Source: Streptomyces smaragdinus (GTDB lineage: Bacteria > Actinomycetota > Actinomycetes > Streptomycetales > Streptomycetaceae). Taken from it: DNA of 64,000 bases. The notes beneath the pieces are model-generated. The model searched no databases. It saw only the letters and a list, made by a program, of their open reading frames with translations, and had not been told where the DNA came from. Position numbers and translations under genes: made by a program. Shown in pieces: positions 42,480 to 49,938 of the stretch. Within the stretch, counting starts at the first letter, position 1. Each line of letters starts with the position of its first letter. The stretch is from NCBI RefSeq assembly GCF_009604385.1, contig NZ_WEGJ01000025.1:1-64000 (forward strand). Reading direction: 5' to 3'.

Positions 42480-42511
42480 TATCGCGGGATGTTAGACAGC
42501 ATTTCGCGATA
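42480..42511. promoter_or_regulatory. Palindrome 1 between divergent operons (candidate IclR operator)
   Basis: TATCGCGGGATGTT (42480-42493) and AGCATTTCGCGATA (42498-42511) are inverted repeats matching at 11 of 14 positions with a 4-base centre. It lies 31 bases upstream of the kinase start and 51 bases upstream of the deaminase start. Confidence 0.6.
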
Positions 42512-42520
42512 GACGCAACG

Positions 42521-42543
42521 CGCATTGCACCCTGTGCAACGCG
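42521..42543. promoter_or_regulatory. Palindrome 2 between divergent operons (candidate operator)
   Basis: CGCATTGCAC (42521-42530), CCT, GTGCAACGCG (42534-42543): arms match at 9 of 10 positions, core TTGCAC-CCT-GTGCAA is perfect. It ends 18 bases before the deaminase start, ahead of GGGAGG. Confidence 0.6.
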
Positions 42544-42561
42544 AGCGAGCCGGGAGGGCGC

Positions 42562-43815
42562 ATGCCGCAGCAGGCCGACGAGGTCATCGACCACCGCTTC
42601 AAGGGCCTGCCGCCGGACGCGGAGGGGCTGACCGTCGGGGAACTCGCCGCCGAGCGCCGTTCGCTGTTCACCGGAGGCTTCACGACCCCGGTGCTCACCC
42701 TGTCCGCCGGCGCGCTGGAGCACAACCTCCGCGCACTGGCCGCCTTCTGCACCGCGCACGGGCTGGCCTTCGCGCCCCACGGCAAAACGTCCATGGCCCC
42801 GCAGCTCTTCCACCGCCAGCTCGAGCACGGCGCCTGGGGCATCACCGTCGCCGTCCCGCACCAGCTGCGGGTGGCGTACGCGCACGGCGTCAAGCGGATC
42901 TTCCTGGCGAACGAGCTGGTCGACGCGGCGGCCCTGCGCTGGCTGAGCGCCCGCCTCGCGGCCGACCCCGGCCTGCGGGTGATCTGCTACGCCGACTCCG
43001 TCGAGGGCGTCCGCCTGATGGACGCCGCCCTCGCGGGCGCCCCCCGCCCGCTGGACGTCGTCGTCGAGCTCGGCGGCGGCCCCGGCGCCCGTACCGGCGC
43101 CCGCACGGAGGACACCTGCCGCGCGGTGGCGGACGCCGTCGCCGCCTCGGCGGTGCTGCGGCTGGCGGGGGTCGCCGGCTACGAGGCGGAGGTCCCCACC
43201 GGCGACGAGGCGGGCGTACGGGCGTGGCTGACGCGGCTGCTCGCGCTGGCGGAGGAGTTCGACGAGGGGGGCCGCTTCGACGGCCTGGACGAGATCGTGG
43301 TGAGCGCGGGGGGCAGCGCCTGGTTCGACGCGGTGGCGGACGCCTTCGCCGGGCTGCCGGAGCTGTCGCGGCCGGTGCTGAAGCTGCTGCGGTCCGGGGC
43401 GTACGTCAGCCACGACGACGTGCACTACCGCCGCATCACCCCGTTCAACCGCATCCCCGCGGAGGGCAGCCTGGAGCCGGCGTTCCGGATCTGGACGCAG
43501 GTCGTCTCGCGCCCCGAGCCCGGGCAGGCGTTCGTCAACGCCGGCAAGCGGGACATGGCGTACGACCTGGACCTCCCGGTCCCGCTGACGGTCCGCGCGG
43601 CGGACGGGACGGTGCGCGAGGCGGCCGGGATCACCGTGCGCAAGCTGTCCGACCAGCACGCCTGGCTGGACGTGGCGGACGGTACGGAGCTGCGCGTCGG
43701 CGAGTGGGTGTCCCTCGGGATGTCGCACCCGTGCACGATCTTCGAGAAGTGGCCGCTGATCCCCCAGGTCGACGCCGACGGCACGGTCACCGACTACATC
43801 CGGACGTACTTCTGA
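42562..43815 (+). CDS. PLP-dependent amino acid deaminase (D-threonine aldolase/D-serine dehydratase fold)
   Basis: 417 residues. Alanine-racemase N-terminal fold (TTPVLTLSAGALEHNLRALA) with PLP-binding Lys in FAPHGKTSMAPQLF. The C-terminal domain ends with the metal-site pattern GMSHPCTIFEKW, where the His and Cys match the zinc ligands of eukaryotic-type D-serine dehydratase; D-threonine aldolases carry His and Asp. FRIWTQVVSRPEPGQAFVNAG is also typical. It would deaminate or cleave a D-hydroxy-amino acid; the exact substrate cannot be read from sequence. GGGAGG precedes ATG 42562. Its stop overlaps the next start (TGATG), so it is co-translated with the D-aminoacylase. Confidence 0.85.
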   Translation: MPQQADEVIDHRFKGLPPDAEGLTVGELAAERRSLFTGGFTTPVLTLSAGALEHNLRALAAFCTAHGLAFAPHGKTSMAPQLFHRQLEHGAWGITVAVPHQLRVAYAHGVKRIFLANELVDAAALRWLSARLAADPGLRVICYADSVEGVRLMDAALAGAPRPLDVVVELGGGPGARTGARTEDTCRAVADAVAASAVLRLAGVAGYEAEVPTGDEAGVRAWLTRLLALAEEFDEGGRFDGLDEIVVSAGGSAWFDAVADAFAGLPELSRPVLKLLRSGAYVSHDDVHYRRITPFNRIPAEGSLEPAFRIWTQVVSRPEPGQAFVNAGKRDMAYDLDLPVPLTVRAADGTVREAAGITVRKLSDQHAWLDVADGTELRVGEWVSLGMSHPCTIFEKWPLIPQVDADGTVTDYIRTYF

Positions 43816-45374
43816 TGTCCCTCGTGATCCGGGGCGCCACCCTCGTCGACGGCACCGGCGCCCCCGCCCGCCGCGCCGACGTCGAGATCCGCGGCGGCCG
43901 GATCACGGCGGTCGCCGACCGGCTCACCGGCGCCCGCGAGCTGGACGCGACGGGCCTCGTGCTGGCCCCCGGGTTCATCGACATGCACGCCCACAGCGAC
44001 CTCGCCGTACTGCGCGACCCCGCGCACACCGCGAAGGCCGCGCAGGGCGTCACGCTGGAGGTCCTGGGCCAGGACGGCCTGTCGTACGCCCCCGTCGACG
44101 ACCGCACCCTGGCCGAGGTCCGCAGCCAGATCGCCGGCTGGAACGGCGACGGGGCGGACGTCGACTTCGACTGGCGCACCGTCGGCGGCTACCTCGACCG
44201 CCTCGACCGCCAGGGCCTCGCCCTGAACGCCGCCTACCTCGTCCCCCAGGGCAGCGTGCGGATGCTCGCCGTCGGCTGGGACGACCGCCCGGCGACGGAC
44301 GCCGAGCTGGCGCGGATGAAGGACCTCGTCGCACAGGGCCTCGCGGAGGGCGCCGTCGGGATGTCGTCGGGGCTGACGTACACGCCCGGGATGTACGCCC
44401 CGACGGCCGAGCTCGCCGAGCTGTGCCGGGTCGTGGCCGCGTACGACGGCTACTACTGCCCCCACCACCGCTCGTACGGGGCGGGCGCCCTCGAGGCGTA
44501 CGCCGAGATGATCGCCCTCGCCCGCGACGCGGGCTGCGCCCTGCACCTGGCGCACGCCACGATGAACTTCGGCGTCAACGAGGGCCGCGCCGGCGAGCTG
44601 CTCACCCTCCTGGACGACGCCCTCGCCACCGGCGTGGACGTCACCCTCGACACGTACCCCTACCTCGCCGGCTCCACGACCCTCGCCGCGCTGCTGCCGA
44701 GCTGGGCGACGGAGGGCGGCCCGGCGGCGACGCTGGCGCGGCTGCGGGACCCGGGGGCGGTGGAGCGGATCCGCGAGGCGGTGGAGGTCGACGGGTCGGA
44801 CGGGTCGCACGGCGTGCCCATGGACTGGTCGACGATCGAGATCGCCGGCACCGCCGCCCCCGCCCTCGCCGGCTGGACGGGCCGCCGGGTGCCGGACTTC
44901 GAGGCGTTCCGCCGGCTGCTGCTGGACGACGCCCTGGCCACGACGATCCTCCAGCACGTGGGGCACGAGGAGAACGTCCGCGCGATCATGCGCCACCGCG
45001 GCCACACCGGCGGCAGCGACGGCATCCTGCACGGCGCGAAGCCGCACCCCCGGGCGTACGGCACTTTCCCGCACTACCTCGGCCACTACGTGCGCGACCT
45101 GGGCGTCCTCACCCTGGAGGACTGCGTCCACCACCTCACGGCCCGCCCCGCCGCCCGCCTGCGCCTGCCGGACCGCGGCCTGGTCCGCGAGGGCTACCGC
45201 GCCGACCTGGTGCTCTTCGACCCGGGGACGGTCGCCGCGGGCGCCACGTACGACGATCCCCGCCGGCTCCCGACGGGCATCCCGCACGTACTGGTCGACG
45301 GCGAGTTCGTGATCCGCGACGGCGTGCGCACCAGCGCCCTGCCGGGCCGGGCGGTGCGGCGTACGGGCACGTGA
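43815..45374 (+). CDS. N-acyl-D-amino-acid deacylase (D-aminoacylase)
   Basis: 519 residues, amidohydrolase superfamily. Metal motif FIDMHAHSDLAVL near residue 60, then GVTLEVLGQDGLSYAP, the LAEGAVGMSSGLTYTPGMYA segment that is typical of D-aminoacylase, HLAHATMNFG, the GSDGILHGAKPHPRAYGTFP signature and the C-terminal beta sandwich (GYRADLVLFDPG). It removes the acyl group from N-acyl-D-amino acids. The D-amino acid released is a plausible substrate for the deaminase before it. ATG 43815 overlaps the deaminase stop by one base, so there is tight coupling. Confidence 0.94.
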   Translation: MSLVIRGATLVDGTGAPARRADVEIRGGRITAVADRLTGARELDATGLVLAPGFIDMHAHSDLAVLRDPAHTAKAAQGVTLEVLGQDGLSYAPVDDRTLAEVRSQIAGWNGDGADVDFDWRTVGGYLDRLDRQGLALNAAYLVPQGSVRMLAVGWDDRPATDAELARMKDLVAQGLAEGAVGMSSGLTYTPGMYAPTAELAELCRVVAAYDGYYCPHHRSYGAGALEAYAEMIALARDAGCALHLAHATMNFGVNEGRAGELLTLLDDALATGVDVTLDTYPYLAGSTTLAALLPSWATEGGPAATLARLRDPGAVERIREAVEVDGSDGSHGVPMDWSTIEIAGTAAPALAGWTGRRVPDFEAFRRLLLDDALATTILQHVGHEENVRAIMRHRGHTGGSDGILHGAKPHPRAYGTFPHYLGHYVRDLGVLTLEDCVHHLTARPAARLRLPDRGLVREGYRADLVLFDPGTVAAGATYDDPRRLPTGIPHVLVDGEFVIRDGVRTSALPGRAVRRTGT

Positions 45375-45435
45375 CCTGCCCCTCACTATGGATTATCCGG
45401 AGGCGACCGCCCATAGCTGCCCGTAAGGTGACGTC

Positions 45436-46647
45436 ATGCCACAGGTGATCCAGTCAACCAAGCTCGCGAACGTCTGCTACGAGATCCGGGGTCCGGTTCT
45501 CGAGGAGGCCACGCGGCTGGAGGCAGCAGGTCACCGCATCCTCAAGCTGAACATCGGCAACCCCGCGCCGTTCGGCTTCGAGTGCCCCCCGGAGATCCTC
45601 GAGGACTTCCTGCGGGCCGCCGGCGACGCGCACGGCTACGGCGACTCCAAGGGCATCCTGCCCGCGCGCCGGGCGGTGATGCAGCACTACCAGACCAAGG
45701 GTCTGCAGCTGGACGTCGACGACATCTACCTCGGCAACGGCGTCTCCGAGCTGATCCAGATGTCGATGCAGGCGCTGCTCAACGACGGCGACGAGGTCCT
45801 CGTCCCCGCCCCGGACTACCCGCTGTGGACGGCGTCCGTCTCGCTGGCCGGCGGTACGGCGGTGCACTACCGCTGCGACGAGGGCGCCGACTGGATGCCG
45901 GACCTCGCGGACCTGGAGCGGAAGATCACGGACCGCACCAAGGCGCTCGTGATCATCAACCCGAACAACCCGACCGGCGCCGTCTACACCAACGAGATGC
46001 TGCTGGCCCTCACGGACATCGCCCGCCGGCACAATCTGGTGGTCTGCTCCGACGAGATCTACGACAAGATCCTCTACGACGACGCCACCCACACCCCGAC
46101 CGGCGTGATCGCCCCCGACCTGCTGGTCCTCACGTTCAACGGACTGTCGAAGGCGTACCGCATCGCCGGCTACCGGGCGGGCTGGATGGCGCTGTCGGGC
46201 CCCAAGGACCACGCCCGCTCGTACATCGAGGGCCTGACGATCCTCGCGAACATGCGCCTGTGCGCGAACGTCCCCGCCCAGCACGTGGTCGCCACGGCCC
46301 TGGGCGGCCGCCAGTCCATCAAGGACCTGGTCCTCCCCGGCGGCCGGCTGGTCGCCCAGCGCGACGCGGCGTACGAGGCCCTGCAGGCGATCCCGGGCGT
46401 CAGCGTGGTGAAGCCGAAGGGCGCGCTGTACATGTTCCCGCGCCTGGACCCGAAGGTCTACAAGATCAAGGACGACGCCCGCATGGTCCTCGACCTGCTG
46501 CGCAGCGAGAAGATCATGATCGTCCAGGGCACGGGCTTCAACTGGCCGGACCACGACCACTTCCGCATCGTCACGCTCCCCCACAAGGACGACCTGACGG
46601 ACGCGATCACGCGGATCGGGACGTTCCTGGAGACGTACAAGCAGTAA
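45436..46647 (+). CDS. alaA: Alanine-type PLP aminotransferase
   Basis: 403 residues, class I aminotransferase. N terminus KLANVCYEIRGPVLEEATRL and LNIGNPAPFGFECP closely follow the AlaA pattern. PLP-binding Lys lies in NGLSKAYRIAGYRAGW; NPNNPTGAVY and FRIVTLPHKDDL are also conserved. AlaA transfers the amino group from glutamate to pyruvate, forming alanine. AAGGTG precedes ATG 45436. It lies 61 bases after the D-aminoacylase gene and could receive read-through, but is a common core gene. Confidence 0.92.
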   Translation: MPQVIQSTKLANVCYEIRGPVLEEATRLEAAGHRILKLNIGNPAPFGFECPPEILEDFLRAAGDAHGYGDSKGILPARRAVMQHYQTKGLQLDVDDIYLGNGVSELIQMSMQALLNDGDEVLVPAPDYPLWTASVSLAGGTAVHYRCDEGADWMPDLADLERKITDRTKALVIINPNNPTGAVYTNEMLLALTDIARRHNLVVCSDEIYDKILYDDATHTPTGVIAPDLLVLTFNGLSKAYRIAGYRAGWMALSGPKDHARSYIEGLTILANMRLCANVPAQHVVATALGGRQSIKDLVLPGGRLVAQRDAAYEALQAIPGVSVVKPKGALYMFPRLDPKVYKIKDDARMVLDLLRSEKIMIVQGTGFNWPDHDHFRIVTLPHKDDLTDAITRIGTFLETYKQ

Positions 46648-46707
46648 CCCTCGAGCCGGCCGGACCCACCCTCCGCACGGAAACGGGCGGCCGCGGGTGG
46701 GCAACTC

Positions 46708-46726
46708 CCCGCGCCGAAGGCGCGGG
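46708..46726 (+). terminator. Hairpin terminator
   Basis: CCCGCGCC-GAA-GGCGCGGG, 61 bases after the aminotransferase stop. The same short sequence context (CAACTCCCCGCGCCGAAGG) is common between Streptomyces genes. Confidence 0.6.
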
Positions 46727-46826
46727 CGGCCGGCGGAGCCGAAAGCGACACGACTGCGACATCGAAGCAACCGACCGTTCACCCACGAACCCGGGGAATG
46801 ACGAGTTCCGGGAGCACCCTGCTCCC

Positions 46827-47909
46827 GTGAAACGCATCCTGGGCATAGTCCTCGCGGTGCTGCTGACAGCCGGCGTGGCAGCCGCCGTCATCGCAGGCCG
46901 CGACAGCAAGGACACCGGCACGGCAACGACGACCGTGCGCGGAGTGATCGGGTCGGAGAAGGCCGAGTTCTTCGAGGACCCCGACGTGGTGAAGGCGCTG
47001 GCCGCCAAGGGCCTCACCGTACGCGTGGAGACCGCGGGTTCGTGGGACATGCGCGACCTCCCGCTGGACGAGTACGACTTCGCGTTCCCCTCCAGCGCCG
47101 CCCCCGCCGACGAGCTCCGCCACTGGACGAAGATCCGCGGCGGTCCCGTACGGCCCTTCTACTCCCCCCTCGTCGTCGTGGCCCACACGTCCGCCGCCGA
47201 GATCCTGGCCCGCAACGGACTGGCCACCCTCGGCGGCGACAGACACACCACCGGCACGCTGAAGATGGACGCCTATCTGCGCGCCGCCGAGAAGGACACG
47301 ACCTGGCAGCAGCTCAAGGGCGTCGAGGGCCATCAGGAGCTCTCCGGCACGCTGTTCGTCACCAGCACCGACCCGCTCAGCTCCAACTCGGGTGCCCTCT
47401 ATCTCGCCGCCGCCTCGTACGTCGCCAACGGCGACACGGTCGTCGCCGACCCGGCGGGTATCAGAAGGACGCAGGGTCTGCTGCGCAAGCTGGTCCAGGT
47501 GCAGGGCGCCCAGCAGTCGAGCTCCGACGGCCCGTTCCGCGACTTCACCAGCGGCGTCGGCAACCCCCTCGTCCTCGTGTACGAGCAGCAGGTCGCCTCG
47601 CTCCTCCTCGCGAAAACGGACCCCGGTGAACTGACGGTCCTCTACCCGGACACCACGGTCTCCAGCGACCACACCCTCGTCCCCGTCACCGAGGGCGGCC
47701 GCGAGCTCGGCGAAGCGCTGCGCACCGACGCCCGACTGCGCGAGCTCGCCGTCAGGCACGGCTTCCGCCCGGCGGGCGCGGCGCCCGAGTTCACCGCGGC
47801 GACCGCCCCGTACGCCGACTACCTCAACCAGAAGCTCACCGGCGTCCGCCAGGCGCCCGTACCCACGGCCGACGTGCTGAACGAGATGGCCGAACGGGCC
47901 CGCGGGTGA
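46827..47909 (+). CDS. Substrate-binding-domain protein, membrane-anchored
   Basis: 360 residues. N-terminal anchor (ILGIVLAVLLTAGVAAAVIA) with no lipobox Cys, then a type-2 periplasmic-binding fold: TTTVRGVIGSEKAEFFEDPD, the YDFAFPSSAAPADE strand, FYSPLVVVAHTSAAEIL and FVTSTDPLSSNSGALYLA. Homologues occur next to VWA/substrate-binding lipoproteins in Streptomyces tellurite-resistance-like clusters, as here. No permease or ABC ATPase is adjacent, so transport is not implied. GTG 46827 is the first in-phase start after GGGAG. Its GTGA end overlaps the next reading frame. Confidence 0.75.
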   Translation: MKRILGIVLAVLLTAGVAAAVIAGRDSKDTGTATTTVRGVIGSEKAEFFEDPDVVKALAAKGLTVRVETAGSWDMRDLPLDEYDFAFPSSAAPADELRHWTKIRGGPVRPFYSPLVVVAHTSAAEILARNGLATLGGDRHTTGTLKMDAYLRAAEKDTTWQQLKGVEGHQELSGTLFVTSTDPLSSNSGALYLAAASYVANGDTVVADPAGIRRTQGLLRKLVQVQGAQQSSSDGPFRDFTSGVGNPLVLVYEQQVASLLLAKTDPGELTVLYPDTTVSSDHTLVPVTEGGRELGEALRTDARLRELAVRHGFRPAGAAPEFTAATAPYADYLNQKLTGVRQAPVPTADVLNEMAERARG

Positions 47910-48118
47910 CCGGCTCGCAGGGGGAGACGCACACCGTGACCGAGAACGAATACGCCCCGCCCGTCCCCGCCGGGAAGGCGTCGGGGCCGGTGCCGCTGGA
48001 CGCCCGACGCGATCGACACCTGCCGGGCGCAGGCCACCGAATGACGGACAGGCTTCACGCGGCGAGCGCCCGTCCGGCGCGCAGCCGCGGGGCGCTGGAA
48101 GGGGGCGGACTGCCGTGA
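47906..48118 (+). pseudogene. Short ORF, probable remnant of a deleted gene
   Basis: 70 codons with four-base overlaps at both ends (GTGA at 47906, GTGA at 48115), which suggests that a real gene once filled this slot. The translation starts acceptably (VTENEYAPPVPAGKASGPVP), but after codon ~31 it becomes Arg/Ala-rich. Skipping the G at 47999 restores a more protein-like TPDAIDTCRAQATE, which then hits a stop. This fits a frameshift plus internal deletion. I recall a TelA-type toxic-anion-resistance gene at this position in related clusters; the identity is a guess. Confidence 0.35.
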
Positions 48119-49680
48119 GGCTCAGACTGATCGCCGTACTGCTGGCGTGCGCGGCGCTCGGCGCGTGCACGGGCGGGGGCGACGAAGAGGACCGCGCTGT
48201 CACCGGCGGCACCGTCCGCATCCTCGCGTCCAGTGAGCTCGCCGACATGGAGCCCGTGCTGGCGGCCGCCCGCGAGGCGACGGGCATCACCGTCGAGGCC
48301 ACCTACAGCGGCACCCTCGACGCGGTGGAGACCGTCGCGGAGGGGAAGGCGGACGGCCGTTACGACGCGGTGTGGCTCGCGTCCGGCGGGCAGCTGCGGC
48401 TGCGTCCGGACGTCGCGCGCAAGGTGGTGTCGCAGACCCCCGTGATGGCGTCCCCCGTCGCGTTCGGCGTGAGCGCGGAGGCTGCCGCCCGCCTCGGGTG
48501 GACGGACCCCGAGCACACCAGCTGGGCGCAGATCCAGCGGGCGGTCGCGGACGGGAAGCTCACGTACGGGATGACCGATCCGCTGCGCTCCAACTCCGGC
48601 TACTCCGCGCTGATCGCCGTGGCCTCCGCCCTCTCGCACGCCCAGTCGGCGCTCACCGACGCGGACGTCCAGCGGGCGACGCCCGGACTGACGGAGTTCT
48701 TCGCCGGGCAGTCGCTCACCTCCGGGTCGTCCGGCTGGCTGGCGGACGCCTATCTGCACCAGGGCACGGCGGAGGCCCTGATCAACTACGAGTCGGTGCT
48801 GCTTACCCTCAACCGCGACCGCCACACCGACTTCACCGTCATCCGTCCGAGCGACGGCGTCGTCACCGCCGACTACCCCCTGGCCGCGCTCACCTCCGCC
48901 CCGCCGGACGTCCGCGACCGGGTCCGCGCCCTCACCCGCTACCTCCTCGGCGAGGACGCCCAGCGCCTGATCACCGAACGCACCCTGCGCCGCCCGGTGA
49001 CGGCGTCCGTCGACCCCGCGGAACCGCTGCCCCCCGGCAAGCGCCGCGAGCTGCCCTACCCCGGCTCGCGGTCGGTGTCCGACGCACTGCTCGCCTCGTA
49101 CGAGCACAAGCTCCGCCGCCCCGCCCGCACCGTGTACGTGCTCGACACCTCGGGCTCGATGAAGGGCGACCGGCTGCGCGACCTGAAGGCGGCGCTGACG
49201 GAGCTCACCGGCGGCGGACGGCGGTTCCGGGACCGGGAGGAGGTCACGCTGATGCCGTTCGGCTCGGCGGTGAAGTCCACGCGTACCCACACCGTGCGTC
49301 CGGGCGCGCCGGACGCCGCGCTCGAGGCCATCCGGGCGGACGTCGATGCGCTGGCCGCCGAGGGGGACACCGCGATCTTCTCCAGCCTCGAGGCGGCGTA
49401 CGGGTATCTGGCGGAGGCGGCGGACGACACCCCGTATCTGACGACGATCGTGCTGATGACCGACGGCGAGAACACCGCGGGAAGCAGCGCGGAGGGCTTC
49501 CGCGGCTTCTACGAGGCCCTTCCCCGCGAGCGGCGGGCCACACCGGTCTTCCCGATCGTCTTCGGCGACTCCGACCGCTCGCAGCTCGCCGGGATCGCGG
49601 AACTCACCGGCGGACGGCTGTTCGACGCGACCGAGGGTCCGCTCGACGCGGCGTTCGAGGAGATACGTGGCTATCAGTGA
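48115..49680 (+). CDS. Lipoprotein with substrate-binding and von Willebrand A domains
   Basis: 521 residues. Lipobox LGAC (Cys17) after a short signal. The first half (to ~330) is a type-2 periplasmic-binding fold with GTVRILASSELADMEPVLAA, the ASGGQLRL strand, and MTDPLRSNSGYSALIAVASA. The second half is a VWA domain with a complete MIDAS: DTSGSMKG (Asp-x-Ser-x-Ser), later Thr in GDTAIFSS and Asp in LMTDGEN. VWA domains bind partners through a metal ion, so it may link a sensed ligand to a partner protein (inference). The start overlaps the preceding remnant. Confidence 0.85.
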   Translation: MRLRLIAVLLACAALGACTGGGDEEDRAVTGGTVRILASSELADMEPVLAAAREATGITVEATYSGTLDAVETVAEGKADGRYDAVWLASGGQLRLRPDVARKVVSQTPVMASPVAFGVSAEAAARLGWTDPEHTSWAQIQRAVADGKLTYGMTDPLRSNSGYSALIAVASALSHAQSALTDADVQRATPGLTEFFAGQSLTSGSSGWLADAYLHQGTAEALINYESVLLTLNRDRHTDFTVIRPSDGVVTADYPLAALTSAPPDVRDRVRALTRYLLGEDAQRLITERTLRRPVTASVDPAEPLPPGKRRELPYPGSRSVSDALLASYEHKLRRPARTVYVLDTSGSMKGDRLRDLKAALTELTGGGRRFRDREEVTLMPFGSAVKSTRTHTVRPGAPDAALEAIRADVDALAAEGDTAIFSSLEAAYGYLAEAADDTPYLTTIVLMTDGENTAGSSAEGFRGFYEALPRERRATPVFPIVFGDSDRSQLAGIAELTGGRLFDATEGPLDAAFEEIRGYQ

Positions 49681-49900
49681 GGGTGTCACGGCGCTCAAGT
49701 CGTACGTGGCGTCCCTGACCCCGGCGGCCGTCCCGCGCGAGGAGGACGGCCGCCGTGCCTTCGAGGAGGTCGCGCGGGCCGCGGAGGCCGCCGCGCGGGC
49801 GGCCGTGTTCGTACGGGACGACGACGGCCTGGGCCGCCGGCGGCGGTGGTGCTCCCTGGGGACCTGTGCGGCGCGGGAGACGGCGGGGTGTCCCGTGTGA
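49667..49900 (+). CDS. Short hypothetical protein, possibly truncated
   Basis: 77 residues overlapping the VWA gene by 14 bases. The first ~50 residues look protein-like (GVTALKSYVASLTPAAVPRE then FEEVARAAEAAARAAVFV, a helix). The last ~27 are Arg/Cys-rich and unlike the first part, as if the frame had shifted near 49810. It may be the N terminus of a gene shortened in the same event that removed the gene at 47906. Function unknown. Confidence 0.4.
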   Translation: MAISEGVTALKSYVASLTPAAVPREEDGRRAFEEVARAAEAAARAAVFVRDDDGLGRRRRWCSLGTCAARETAGCPV

Positions 49901-49938
49901 GATTCGCCCGCGTGCCGTGGATCGGCGAGGATGCGGGG

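Noticed and set aside
42525..43814. Upstream in-phase extension of the D-aminoacylase over the deaminase
   Set aside because: It is the off-frame reading of the deaminase gene; the D-aminoacylase fold begins at ATG 43815 (SLVIRGATLVDGTG).
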